This document shows positions 7,137-15,409 of a DNA stretch of 36,519 bases, in pieces. The position numbers and the translations under genes are program-made. The first letter of the stretch is position 1, and each line of letters starts with the position of its first letter. The notes under the pieces were generated by a model. It was not told the DNA's origin and did no database searches. It saw nothing but the letters and a program-made list of their open reading frames with translations. This stretch comes from CAYLLN01 sp036496265 (GTDB lineage Bacteria; Planctomycetota; Planctomycetia; Pirellulales; Pirellulaceae): positions 1 through 36,519 of the forward strand of contig DASXLL010000350.1 in the NCBI GenBank assembly GCA_036496265.1, read 5' to 3'.

Positions 7137-8192
7137 TTAAGATGCTGGCGCGGGCTCGATGGCCAGCGGCGTGCTGCGGCGGAGTTGGCCGCAGGCGGCG
7201 TTGATGTCGTCGCCTTTGCGTTGGCGGAATTTGACGTTGATGCCGGCGTCGAGAAGAATATCGCGGAAGCGGTTGACGGCGTTGCCGGAAGGCGTTTGAT
7301 AAGGCAAGCCGGCGACGGGATTGTAGGGGATGATGTTCAGGAATGCCGTGCGGCCGCGGATGAGGGCGGCGAGTTGGCGGGCGTGCTCGGGCTTGTCGTT
7401 GATGCCGGCGAGGAGGACGTATTCGAACGTCAGCCGGCGGTTGGAGACTTCGAGATAGCGGTCGGCGGCGGCGATGATTTCGGCGAGGCCGATGTTCTTA
7501 TTGACGGGAACAATTTGGTTGCGGAGCTGGTCGTTGGGGGCATGGAGCGAGACGGCCAAGTGATAGCGAGTGTTGAGCTCGCAGAGACGGTGCAGTTGTT
7601 TTGGCAGGCCGACGGTGCTGATGGTGATGCGGCGGTGGCCGATGCCGAGGCCGTTGTCGGCGCTGGCTTCGTTGAGGGCGGGGAGCAGGTTGTCGAGGTT
7701 CGCGAGCGGCTCGCCCATGCCCATGACGACGATGTTGCTGAGTCGCTCGCCCTCGGGTAGCAGCCGCTGGAGGAGGAGCATTTGCTCGACGATTTCGCCG
7801 GTCGTGAGGTTGCGATCGACGCCGTCGAGGCCGCTGGCACAGAAGACGCAGCCCATGGCGCAGCCGACTTGCGTGCTAATGCAGATCGTGCGGCGGTCGT
7901 CGTCGCGGAGGAGGACGCATTCAATGCGGCCGCCGTCGGCCAGTTGGAGCAGGAGCTTTTCGGTGCCATCGGCGGATTGGGAGTGCCGGGCGATTTGGCC
8001 CGTCCAGAGCTGAAATTCGGCGGCGAGATCGGCTCGGAGCGCTTTGGGCAAGTCGCTCATGGCGTCGAAGCTGTCGGCGCGGCTTTCGAAGACCCATTTG
8101 CGGATTTGCGCGGCGCGGAAGGCGGGCTGGCCGCGCTCGGCGAGCCAGTCTTTCAGGGAGTTCCAGGTGGCCGGGTCGAGTAAATGGGGCAT
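7137..8192 (-). CDS. rlmN: 23S rRNA/tRNA adenine-C2 methyltransferase RlmN
   Basis: A radical SAM enzyme of 351 residues that methylates C2 of A2503 in 23S rRNA and, in many bacteria, A37 in tRNAs. The cluster-binding motif CAMGCVFC places cysteines at 111, 115 and 118. The N-terminal helical RNA-binding domain includes AAQIRKWVFESRADSFDAMSDLPK. NIVVMGMGEPLANLDN is the SAM-contacting segment. The second methyl-carrying cysteine is Cys334 in NAACGQLR close to the C-terminus. All catalytic residues are present. It is divergent from the M20 peptidase gene with about 48 bases between start codons; that gap must hold both promoters, and TATCAT near 8197 is a possible -10 element. Confidence 0.97.
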   Translation of the reverse strand: MPHLLDPATWNSLKDWLAERGQPAFRAAQIRKWVFESRADSFDAMSDLPKALRADLAAEFQLWTGQIARHSQSADGTEKLLLQLADGGRIECVLLRDDDRRTICISTQVGCAMGCVFCASGLDGVDRNLTTGEIVEQMLLLQRLLPEGERLSNIVVMGMGEPLANLDNLLPALNEASADNGLGIGHRRITISTVGLPKQLHRLCELNTRYHLAVSLHAPNDQLRNQIVPVNKNIGLAEIIAAADRYLEVSNRRLTFEYVLLAGINDKPEHARQLAALIRGRTAFLNIIPYNPVAGLPYQTPSGNAVNRFRDILLDAGINVKFRQRKGDDINAACGQLRRSTPLAIEPAPAS

Positions 8193-8240
8193 TCTTGTAT
8201 CATACAGGCCACTTCATTGATCCCAAGGTCTGAACTTTCG

Positions 8241-9461
8241 ATGTCTAAGTCCAAATCGCCGGCAAATCCTAAATCTCCCGCTCATAAGCCCGCTGTTGAG
8301 CCGGATTTGAATCGGGCCCAGAAGCTGGTGCTGGAAATGATGGCGATTCCGGCTAAAAGCGGCGGGGAGGCAGTCGTTGCGAAATATATTCGCGAGCGTT
8401 TGCTGGAGGCGGGTGCGCCGGCGGAGGCAATTACGACCGACAATGCGAATAAGCCGGCGTTGATTAAGGGAGATACGGGCAATTTGATTTTCAAGCTGCC
8501 GGGGACGGTAAAAGGGCCGCGGCGGATGTTGTCGGCCCATATGGATACGGTGCCGATTTGCGTGGGTTGTCAGCCGAAGGTGGAGGGGGAGTTTGTGCGG
8601 TCGGCGAATCCGGCGACGGGTCTGGGGGCGGATGACCGGGCGGGGGCAGCGACGATTCTGACGGCGGCCCGCGAGATTTTGGAGCGAAAGATGCCACATC
8701 CGCCGCTGACTTTCTGCTGGTTCATTCAAGAGGAGATTGGCTTACAGGGTGCGCGGTACGTGCAGATGAGCCAGCTCGGGAAGCCGGCGATGTGCTTTAA
8801 CTGGGACGGCGGAGCGTGCCAGAAGATCACGATCGGGGCGACGGGCGGCTATCGAATGGAGATCGAAGTGTCGGGCATCGCGAGTCATGCGGGGATTGCG
8901 CCGGAGAAGGGAGTGAGCGCGATTGCGATTGCGTCACTGGCAATCGCGGACCTGGCCCGCGAAGGGTGGCATGGATTGGTTTTAAAGGGGAAGCAGCGAG
9001 GCACGAGCAATGTGGGTTTCATTCATGGCGGCGAAGCGACGAATGTGGTGACGGAAAGCGTGAAACTGAAGGCGGAGGCGCGGAGCCACAATCCGAAATT
9101 CCGCGGGCAGATTATCAAAGCGTTTGAGCGGGCGTTTCAGAACGCGGCGAAGGAGATCAAGAGCTCGGAGGGAAAACGGGGCAGCGTGCGGTTCGACGGA
9201 CGGTTGGATTATGAGGCGTATTTGATCGATCATAAGCACGAGTGCGTGCGACTGGCAGAAGCGGCCGTGACTGCGGTGGGGCGGGAGCCGATGCAGGCGG
9301 TGAGCAATGGCGGCCTCGACGCGAATTGGCTGAATGCCCAGGGAATTGTGACGGTGACGCTCGGTTGCGGGCAGATGAATGTGCATACGACGAGCGAGAT
9401 GCTGGATTTGGCGGCATACCGGGATGCTTGTCGGATTGGGCTCAAGCTGGCGACGATTTGA
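8241..9461 (+). CDS. M20-family metallopeptidase, peptidase T-like
   Basis: A zinc aminopeptidase-like protein of 406 residues with no export signal, so probably cytoplasmic peptide turnover. Metal ligands and catalytic residues are visible: His100 and Asp102 in SAHMDTVP, bridging Asp131 in GLGADDRAG, and Glu164-Glu165 in FIQEEIGLQGA. A lid domain with SGIASHAGIAPEKG follows, and the C-terminal GCGQMNVHTTSE provides the last zinc ligand. The set fits the M20B/peptidase T branch. I chose the ATG at 8241 because the first residues (MSKSKSPANPKSPAHKP) form a flexible Lys/Pro tail of the usual kind. An upstream in-frame start at 8184 would overlap rlmN and adds unconserved sequence. Confidence 0.92.
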   Translation: MSKSKSPANPKSPAHKPAVEPDLNRAQKLVLEMMAIPAKSGGEAVVAKYIRERLLEAGAPAEAITTDNANKPALIKGDTGNLIFKLPGTVKGPRRMLSAHMDTVPICVGCQPKVEGEFVRSANPATGLGADDRAGAATILTAAREILERKMPHPPLTFCWFIQEEIGLQGARYVQMSQLGKPAMCFNWDGGACQKITIGATGGYRMEIEVSGIASHAGIAPEKGVSAIAIASLAIADLAREGWHGLVLKGKQRGTSNVGFIHGGEATNVVTESVKLKAEARSHNPKFRGQIIKAFERAFQNAAKEIKSSEGKRGSVRFDGRLDYEAYLIDHKHECVRLAEAAVTAVGREPMQAVSNGGLDANWLNAQGIVTVTLGCGQMNVHTTSEMLDLAAYRDACRIGLKLATI

Positions 9462-9488
9462 GGAACGACGCAGAACGTCGGAGAAGTG

Positions 9489-9516
9489 CATCCCCACGCA
9501 GAGCGTGGGAACGAGG
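9489..9516. repeat. Palindromic repeat (CCCACGC/GCGTGGG)
   Basis: CCCACGC at 9493-9499 and GCGTGGG at 9503-9509 form a seven-base-pair stem, flanked by GCATC and AACGAGG. It lies 28 bases after the M20 peptidase stop codon. It has the same layout as the element at 5561-5585. A smaller inverted repeat, CGACG/CGTCG, immediately precedes it. Confidence 0.65.
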
Positions 9517-9616
9517 AGTGTTTTCGGTCTGGCACGATTTGGTCTTGCACGATTTAGCCCCGGCAGTTTAACAATCGCTGGTTGGCAAAACTGCTCTTCT
9601 GGGAAATCGTTGTCGA

Positions 9617-10282
9617 ATGGAAACGACGCTGCATCGGCAATTGAAGGAGCTGTATGCCGGGCCGGAGGGCCTGGTGGAACAGCGGCTGGCTGGTTTTCGA
9701 ATCGATGCGATTCGCGATGGGCAGCTCGTCGAAATTCAGCATGGCGGATTGACGGCAATTCGCGACAAGATCGCCAAACTGCTGAAACGGCACGATGTGT
9801 TGGTCGTGAAGCCGCTCGTGGCCGTCAAAACGCTGGTGCGGCTAGCGCGACAGGGCGGCAAAGAGGTTTCGCGGCGGCTGAGCCCGAAACGGCGGACGCT
9901 GATCGATGTCTTTGACGAGCTGATCTATTTCACGCAGGTGTTTCCGCATCGGCGGCTGACGGTCGAAGTGCCGCTGATCGAGGTGGAAGAGCGTCGCTAT
10001 CCGGGGCACGGGCGGCGACGACGCTGGCGGCAGAACGATTTCGTCGTTGAGGATCAGCGATTGGTTGCCCTGACTGGGGTACATCGATTCGCGACCGCGG
10101 CTGATTTGCTCGCGGTGCTGCCGGAAGAGTTGGCCGAGCCGTTTCATTCGGGGCATGTGGCGGAGGCGCTGGGCGTGCGGCGGTTTTTGGCGCAGCGGAT
10201 TGTGTATTGCCTGCGGAAGATGGGGGCGGCCGAGACGTGTGGGAAGGCCGGGAATGCGTGGTTGTATCGGAGGGCGGCGTAG
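9617..10282 (+). CDS. Uncharacterised PD-(D/E)XK-like protein with C-terminal helical domain
   Basis: I do not recognise a named family. The 221-residue protein begins METTLHRQLKELYAG and then shows Glu21, Asp30 and Glu39-x-Gln41 in EQRLAGFRID and GQLVEIQHG. The pattern helix-E, strand-D, strand-ExQ, then helix (AIRDKIAKLL) and strand (DVLVVKPLV) is the core order of PD-(D/E)XK nucleases. The middle part is unusually basic (SPKRRTLIDVFDE, YPGHGRRRRWRQND), as expected for nucleic acid binding. The C-terminal ~80 residues look like a winged helix (FATAADLLAVLP, HVAEALGVRRFLAQRIVYCL). I have an impression of close relatives in other planctomycetes. Nuclease activity is inference. No partner gene is evident: neighbours are an M20 peptidase and a convergent carboxylase. 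Confidence 0.75.
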   Translation: METTLHRQLKELYAGPEGLVEQRLAGFRIDAIRDGQLVEIQHGGLTAIRDKIAKLLKRHDVLVVKPLVAVKTLVRLARQGGKEVSRRLSPKRRTLIDVFDELIYFTQVFPHRRLTVEVPLIEVEERRYPGHGRRRRWRQNDFVVEDQRLVALTGVHRFATAADLLAVLPEELAEPFHSGHVAEALGVRRFLAQRIVYCLRKMGAAETCGKAGNAWLYRRAA

Positions 10283-10327
10283 CAAGAGTGGTGGGCCGGC
10301 GAGCAAACTCGCTTATCCCACTCTTGT
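10283..10327. repeat. Imperfect palindrome after the PD-(D/E)XK-like gene
   Basis: CAAGAGTGG...CCACTCTTG arms enclose a second small hairpin, GCGAG/CTCGC. It begins on the base after the TAG stop codon of the upstream gene. Together with the palindrome at 10336-10356 it fills the gap between two convergent genes and is well placed to end transcription. Confidence 0.65.
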
Positions 10328-10335
10328 CAACCAAA

Positions 10336-10356
10336 GGTGGGCACAGCCCACCCTAC
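10336..10356. repeat. Palindromic repeat overlapping the carboxylase stop codon
   Basis: Identical over 21 bases to the copy at 3189-3209. On the minus strand its edge reads GTAGGGTGGGC, and that TAG (10353-10355) is the stop codon of the carboxylase gene. Confidence 0.8.
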
Positions 10357-11987
10357 ACCTGAAACACGCCGAGACGGAAGGGTTCTTCGCTGGCCTGACG
10401 CGTGGCGACTTCTAGTGATTGAATTAGTGCGTCGCGAGTGTGAGCTGGATCGAGAATCGCATCGACCCAGAGGCGGGCGGCGGCGTAGCGGATGTCGGAT
10501 TGGCGCTCGTAGTCGGCGGCGACTTGTTGTCGCAGTTGTTCCAGTTCGTCCGCATCCGGCTCGCGGTGTTGCTTTTTGAAGCTGGCGATCATTACATCGA
10601 GGAGTGTGTTCGTGGCTTGGGCCGCGCCCATCACGGCGTTGCGGGCGGTGGGCCAGGCATAGATGAAGCGTGGGTCGAAGGCTTTGCCGCAGAGGGCGTA
10701 GTTGCCCGCACCGTAGGAACCGCCGGTGATGAGCGTGATTTTCGGCACGCGGCTGTTGCTCACGGCATTGACGAGCTTCGCGCCGGCTTTGATGATGCCG
10801 GCGCGTTCGCTGTCGCGGCCGACCATGAAGCCGTTGACGTCTTGGAGGAATAAGATCGGCAGCCAATCCTGATTGCAGTTCATCACGAACCGGGCGGCTT
10901 TGTCGGCCGAATCGACGTAGATCACGCTGCCGAATTGATATTCGCCGCGGCCGGATTTCACCCGCTCGTGCTGATTGGCGACGATGCCGATCGGAAAGCC
11001 GCCGAGGCGAGCGGTGCCGCAGACGAGCGTCTGGCCGAATTCGGCCTTGTATTCATCGAAACTGCCGGCGTCGAGTAGACAGTCCAAGATGGTGCGGACG
11101 TCGTGTTGCGCGCGCGGGTCGGAGCCAAGGAGGTCGTAGAGATCGGTGGTCGGCCGCGCGGGGGTAGCTGCGTCTTTGCGGACGAAGGGTGCGGGAGGAT
11201 GGGAGTCGTCGGGGCGGCCGTTCTCGATCAAGCGGCGGAGGCGGGTGAGGCAGGCGTCGTCGTCCTTCTCGTGGTAGTCGATTGTGCCGCTGATCTGGGC
11301 GTGCATCGCGGCGCCGCCGAGTTCTTCATGCGAGACTTCCTGACCGATGGCGCTTTTCACTAAGGCGGGCCCGGCCAGATAGAGGCCGGAGCCTTCGGTC
11401 ATGAGCAGCTTGTCGCAGAGGACCGGCAAATAGCCACCGCCGGCGACGCAATTGCCCATGATCGCGGCGTACTGAGAAATTCCGGCGGCTGAGGTGACCG
11501 CGTTGTTGCGAAAGATGCGGCCGAAATCGTCTTCGTCCGGAAATACGTCTTCTTGCAGCGGCAGAAAAATGCCGGCGGAATCGACGAGATACACCAGCGG
11601 CAGCCGATTCGCGAAGGCGATCTTTTGGGCACGTAGGACCTTCTTGGCGGTCATCGGAAAGAAAGCGCCGGCTTTCACCGTGGCATCGTTGGCGATGATC
11701 ATGTGGCGGCGGCCGGCGATCGTGCCGATCGTGGTGACGACGCCAGCGGCGGGGGCACCGCCCCAGTCGGCATACATGCCGTCGGCGGCCCAGAGGCCGA
11801 GCTCTAGTTGCTGCGTGCCGCTATCGACCAGCTTTTCAATGCGCTCGCGGGCGGTCAGACGGCTTTTCTTATGCTGCCGCTCAATCGCGGCTGGCCCGCC
11901 GCCCAGGCGCAGTTTGTCTTCGTGTTGATGCAGCTCGGCGAGCAGGTCAGCCAGCGATGCAGTCGATTTAGATTCAGCCCGACTCAT
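10353..11987 (-). CDS. Acyl-CoA carboxylase beta chain (carboxyltransferase subunit)
   Basis: A 544-residue carboxyltransferase of the propionyl-/methylcrotonyl-/geranyl-CoA carboxylase type, which moves carboxyl from carboxybiotin to an acyl-CoA. The N-terminal half has LTARERIEKLVDSG and LPLVYLVDSAGIFLPLQ. AGISQYAAIMGNCVAGGGYLP and the C-terminal GAKLVNAVSNSRVPKITLIT with GGSYGAGNYALCG form the acyl-CoA and biotin oxyanion pockets. Residues 117-150 fit methylcrotonyl-CoA carboxylase well, but substrate cannot be fixed from sequence alone. The biotin-carrying alpha subunit is not next door. The start at ATG 11987 (MSRAESKSTASLADLLAELH) is preferred over 12041, whose extra 18 residues look non-conserved. 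The stop codon lies inside a palindromic repeat. Confidence 0.92.
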   Translation of the reverse strand: MSRAESKSTASLADLLAELHQHEDKLRLGGGPAAIERQHKKSRLTARERIEKLVDSGTQQLELGLWAADGMYADWGGAPAAGVVTTIGTIAGRRHMIIANDATVKAGAFFPMTAKKVLRAQKIAFANRLPLVYLVDSAGIFLPLQEDVFPDEDDFGRIFRNNAVTSAAGISQYAAIMGNCVAGGGYLPVLCDKLLMTEGSGLYLAGPALVKSAIGQEVSHEELGGAAMHAQISGTIDYHEKDDDACLTRLRRLIENGRPDDSHPPAPFVRKDAATPARPTTDLYDLLGSDPRAQHDVRTILDCLLDAGSFDEYKAEFGQTLVCGTARLGGFPIGIVANQHERVKSGRGEYQFGSVIYVDSADKAARFVMNCNQDWLPILFLQDVNGFMVGRDSERAGIIKAGAKLVNAVSNSRVPKITLITGGSYGAGNYALCGKAFDPRFIYAWPTARNAVMGAAQATNTLLDVMIASFKKQHREPDADELEQLRQQVAADYERQSDIRYAAARLWVDAILDPAHTRDALIQSLEVATRQASEEPFRLGVFQV

Positions 11988-12130
11988 GGTGTTCGGTTTC
12001 AATGTTCCCGTGGAATCCGTAACACCCACAGCATAGAACATTCACTTGCCAAAGACAGTTGCTGGTGTCGCCGGCGGTGCATTCATACGGAGTTGTAGAT
12101 GGCTTGCAAACGTAAGCCGCAACTTGCCGC

Positions 12131-12154
12131 AGGCCCTTGCGGAGCAAGGGGCCT
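12131..12154. repeat. Palindromic repeat in divergent gap (AGGCCC...GGGCCT)
   Basis: AGGCCCTTGC pairs with GCAAGGGGCCT with a single bulge, in the 254-base divergent gap between the carboxylase and hydrolase genes. The rest of that gap must contain both promoters: TAAACT at 12189-12194 and TTGATAAAAT at 12234-12243 are AT-rich boxes on the plus strand. Confidence 0.55.
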
Positions 12155-12241
12155 ACGTTGGAAGCTTTCGCGGCGCTCTGGCGGCGGCTAAACTCTTATG
12201 GCAAAGGCGTTTTTGTGCTCGCGAGTCTTGAGATTGATAAA

Positions 12242-14491
12242 ATGCAATATCGCACCCTGCCAATTCGATCGCTGGTGATGGCTTTAGTCGTGCTGGTCGC
12301 TATGTCGGTTCCTGCGGTGCATGCCGCGGCCCCGCGCGTGCTGCCGGAGGGGAAGCAGCCGACGGATGCGCGATTGGCAGAGCCGAAGGATTTGAACGGC
12401 TACTTCCCGTTCCCAGTGGCTAAGACGAAGGACGAATGGCAAGAGCGGGCGAAGGCCGTGAAGCGGCGAATCGCGTTGTCGCAAGGCATCTGGCCAGAGC
12501 CGGAGAAGACGCCGCTGAACGTTGTCGTGCATGGGAAGATTGATCGTGGGGACTACACCGTCGAGAAGGTTTTTTTCGAAAGCGTGCCGGGGTTCTTCGT
12601 CACCGGCAACTTGTATCGCCCGAAGGAAACAGGGGACAGGGGACAGGGGACAGGGAACAGGGGGAAGATGCCGGGCATCTTATTTGCCCACGGTCATTGG
12701 AACGACGGACGGTTCATCGATATCGGCCGGCAGGCGGTGCGGAAGGAAATCGTGATTGGCTCGGAGCGATTCGAAGAAGGTGGGCGGAGCTTGCTGCAGT
12801 CGATGCCGGTGCAGCTCGCGCGGATGGGCTGCGTCTGCTTTCACTACGACATGATCGGCTATGCCGATAGCAAGCAGCTTTCGTTTGAACTGGCGCATCG
12901 CTTCGCCAAGCAGCGGCCGGACATGAACTCCGCGGATAGTTGGGGCCTGTTCAGCCCGCAGGCAGAGGCGAATTTGCAATCGATCATGGGCCTGCAAACC
13001 TGGAACTCCGTGCGGGCGCTCGATTTTCTGCTCGGCCTGCCGGAAATCGATTCGTCGCGGGTTGCAATTACAGGCGCCAGCGGCGGCGGAACACAAACGT
13101 TGCTGCTGGCGGGCATCGACCCGCGGGTCACGTTGTCGTTTCCCGCTGTGATGACCTCGACCGCCATGCAAGGCGGCTGCACTTGCGAAAACGCCTCGTG
13201 CCTGCGTGTCGGCACTGGGAACGTCGAATTTGCGGCACTCTTCGCACCGAAGCCGCAGGGCATGACGGCGGCCAACGACTGGACCAAGGAATTGGCAACG
13301 AAGGGCTTCCCCGATCTCAAAGAGCATTACAAGCTGCTCGGCGCCGAAAAGAATGTCATGATGGTGAACAACATTCACTTCAACCACAACTACAACTACG
13401 TCAATCGCGCGGCATTCTTCGCGTTTTTGAATAAGAATTTTAAGCTTGGGCTGGAAGAACCGGTCGTCGAGGAAGATTACCGTCGGCTGACGCGCGACGA
13501 GATGACCGTGTGGGACGAATCGCATCCCAAGCCGCCCAGCGGCGACGATTTCGAGCGCAAGCTCTGCCGGCAATTGGCTGATGCGTCGCAGAAGCAAATC
13601 GATGCACTTGTTCCCAAGGACGCGGCGGGGCTGGCAAAATGGCGGGAGACAATCGGCGGCGCGATCGAGACGATTGTCGGCGGGTATTTGCCGGAGCAGG
13701 GTGATTTTGAGATCAAAGATCACCAAGTGGTGAGCAACGTCGGCAATGCCATCCAGCTTCCCGGCCTGATTTCAATTAAATCGCGGGATGTGGAACTGCC
13801 GGCGGTGCTGTTGCAACCGAACGACTGGAAAGGGCGGGCGGCAATCTGGCTCACCGAGCAAGGTAAGGCCGGACTATTCGGCGACGACGGTGCGCCGAAG
13901 GCCGAGGTGAAGCGACTGCTCGACGCCAACATTGCCGTCTTCGGCGTTGATCTTTTCAACCAAGGCGAGTTTTTGCCGCAGGGTGAGCCGGCGGAAAAGA
14001 ATCGAGTGGTCAAGAATCCGCGAGAATTCGCCGGGTACACCTACGGCTACAACTACGCCCTTCTCGCCCAGCGAGCGCACGACGTGCTGAGCATGATCGC
14101 GTTTGCGAAAAGGAATGGTCACCATAACGCGACGAGCGTCGAGCTGATTGCGCTTGATAGCACCGCTCCAGTTGCCGCCGCCGCCCTCGCCCGCTGCGAT
14201 GGGATCGTCAATCGGGCCGCGATCGACACTCGCGGCTTTCGTTTTGGAAAGTTGACCGACTATCGCGACGCTAACTTCCTCCCCGGCGGCGCAAAATACG
14301 GCGACCTACCCGGTCTCTTATCGCTGGCCGCGCCGGCGAAGCTTTGGGTCGCGGGAGAGAGCGAGAAGTCGGCGCAGCTCGCCAAGCAAGTCTATGAAGC
14401 ATCCGGAAACGCGGATGGGATTGCGTTTGTTTCGCCGAGTGGCGAAGAGGCGCGCCGGGCTGCGGCCGAGTGGATTATCAAAGCCCAATAG
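12242..14491 (+). CDS. Secreted alpha/beta hydrolase, acetylxylan esterase-like
   Basis: A 749-residue exported protein. The signal is RSLVMALVVLVAMSVPAVHA. The first hydrolase domain contains GYFPFPVAKTKDEWQERAK, the oxyanion-loop PGILFAHGHWNDGRF and the nucleophile Ser280 in TGASGGGTQ. NNIHFNHNYNYVNRAAFFAF probably carries the catalytic His. A second hydrolase-like domain follows from about residue 490 (LPAVLLQPNDWKGRAAIWL), without an obvious GXSXG, so it may be non-catalytic. The family is the large planctomycete acetylxylan esterase/prolyl-oligopeptidase-like group acting on polymer esters; substrate unknown. Residues ~129-141 (TGDRGQGTGNRGK) come from a GGGGACA direct repeat inserted between LYRPKE and MPGILFAH. 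I chose ATG 12242 because it opens the signal peptide; an earlier start would read through the intergenic repeat region. Confidence 0.85.
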   Translation: MQYRTLPIRSLVMALVVLVAMSVPAVHAAAPRVLPEGKQPTDARLAEPKDLNGYFPFPVAKTKDEWQERAKAVKRRIALSQGIWPEPEKTPLNVVVHGKIDRGDYTVEKVFFESVPGFFVTGNLYRPKETGDRGQGTGNRGKMPGILFAHGHWNDGRFIDIGRQAVRKEIVIGSERFEEGGRSLLQSMPVQLARMGCVCFHYDMIGYADSKQLSFELAHRFAKQRPDMNSADSWGLFSPQAEANLQSIMGLQTWNSVRALDFLLGLPEIDSSRVAITGASGGGTQTLLLAGIDPRVTLSFPAVMTSTAMQGGCTCENASCLRVGTGNVEFAALFAPKPQGMTAANDWTKELATKGFPDLKEHYKLLGAEKNVMMVNNIHFNHNYNYVNRAAFFAFLNKNFKLGLEEPVVEEDYRRLTRDEMTVWDESHPKPPSGDDFERKLCRQLADASQKQIDALVPKDAAGLAKWRETIGGAIETIVGGYLPEQGDFEIKDHQVVSNVGNAIQLPGLISIKSRDVELPAVLLQPNDWKGRAAIWLTEQGKAGLFGDDGAPKAEVKRLLDANIAVFGVDLFNQGEFLPQGEPAEKNRVVKNPREFAGYTYGYNYALLAQRAHDVLSMIAFAKRNGHHNATSVELIALDSTAPVAAAALARCDGIVNRAAIDTRGFRFGKLTDYRDANFLPGGAKYGDLPGLLSLAAPAKLWVAGESEKSAQLAKQVYEASGNADGIAFVSPSGEEARRAAAEWIIKAQ
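12629..12664. repeat. In-frame GGGGACA direct repeat
   Basis: Four units of (G)GGGACA in a row, the last one altered to GGGAACA. The repeat lies inside the hydrolase gene, between the strand LYRPKE and the conserved PGILFAHGHW. The same repeat type occurs in frame at 16341-16371 inside an unrelated cytochrome. Confidence 0.75.
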
Positions 14492-14496
14492 CGACT

Positions 14497-15156
14497 TCAT
14501 GCCGGTTCGTCCGCGCGTGTCAACAATTCATTCATTCTCCCCCGCACCCGTTCTCGCAGCGACGGAATCAACTCGATCATCGCGGGCGGCAATTGCGGCA
14601 GGCCGACGCGACGCATGACATGATTCAGCCGCATCAAGAGCTTGGCATCGTCCAGATAGTCATACAAAAACCGCTCGCTGAGAAAACGCGGCAAGAGCGT
14701 GACGATGCGATCGACGGGCCGCGTGGCGAGTAGGCTGATTGCGTGTTGCGTGACCACGGCGTCGAGTTTTGCGAGGGCCGCGTAGTAATTGTCGAGACGC
14801 TTTGGCTCATCTTCGGCCAATGCCCGATCGAGGAGCAGCTCGACGATGATGTGACCGAGAAAGCTGGGCCGAAAACCTTCGTCGCCGGGGAGGACCTCGC
14901 GAATTTCGACGGCAAATTGCAGGCTCAGCTCGTTAAACGCGGTCGTGGCGTGAAACCATGCGTCGTCGGCATGATGCTGGACAATGCCCCGCGCGATCGA
15001 GGCCACGATTGGGTCCGCATCGGCCACAAATTCCACGGCCGTCCGCGAACGCACACGGGTTTTGCGGTCAATGACGTTTAGCCAATCCGGAGCGGCTGTG
15101 CCGGCCAGGACATACGGCTCGTCGGCGTAGCGCCAGCCGTGGGCGAGGTAGTTCAT
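14497..15156 (-). CDS. DUF479/ACP phosphodiesterase-like protein
   Basis: A 219-residue protein starting MNYLAHGWRYADEPYVLAGT. This start, APDWLN, and the His/Asp-rich helix IVQHHADDAWFHATTAFNEL resemble the DUF479 family (AcpH, acyl carrier protein phosphodiesterase), which has an HD-like all-helical fold removing phosphopantetheine from ACP. The downstream FRPSFLGHIIVELLLDRALA helix also fits, with His and Glu in a metal-binding position. The match is from memory and distant; it could be a planctomycete-specific relative with another substrate. The ATG at 15156 is preferred; 15189 would add 11 unconserved residues (MNFQPLVRFPA). The gene converges on the hydrolase gene with only five bases between stops. 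Confidence 0.55.
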   Translation of the reverse strand: MNYLAHGWRYADEPYVLAGTAAPDWLNVIDRKTRVRSRTAVEFVADADPIVASIARGIVQHHADDAWFHATTAFNELSLQFAVEIREVLPGDEGFRPSFLGHIIVELLLDRALAEDEPKRLDNYYAALAKLDAVVTQHAISLLATRPVDRIVTLLPRFLSERFLYDYLDDAKLLMRLNHVMRRVGLPQLPPAMIELIPSLRERVRGRMNELLTRADEPA

Positions 15157-15379
15157 GGCCGGAAAACGAACCAACGGTTGAAAGTTCAACGTTCAATGTT
15201 CAAAGTTAGTCTATTCGATTTCGGATTAGACTGTTTGGTCGATTGCGCGTTGAGTTGGCTCTGCTGCCGTGCTGTCGGTGGCCGATGGAATGAGCGGTCG
15301 CTGTTTGCGGCCGCTCTGTCGAGTTCCGGTGGTCTCGATCACGCGGAGATTGAGCGGCGCGGCGGTCATGAGGAACGGC

Positions 15380-15392
15380 TAAACTGTAGGAC
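15380..15392 (+). promoter_or_regulatory. Possible -10 region upstream of the cytochrome operon
   Basis: TAAACTGTAGGAC precedes the ATG at 15410 by about 18-30 bases. Similar boxes are seen at 22088-22100 (TAAACTGTGACGG, before gspE) and 33735-33745 (TAAACTGACGG, before a methyltransferase). They fit a TAnAnT -10 box plus start region, with no convincing -35 element. The remaining 15190-15379 holds only short GTTCAA(C/T) direct repeats at about 15184-15204. Confidence 0.35.
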
Positions 15393-15409
15393 CGGCTTAA
15401 TTTAGGACT

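Noticed and set aside
7089..7760. Long plus-strand open frame opposite rlmN
   Set aside because: It is antisense to a certain gene. Its Ala/Val/Glu-rich translation reflects the GC-rich codon use of rlmN.
12680..13726. 348-codon open frame opposite the acetylxylan esterase-like gene
   Set aside because: Antisense shadow with low-complexity Arg/His content and no motif.
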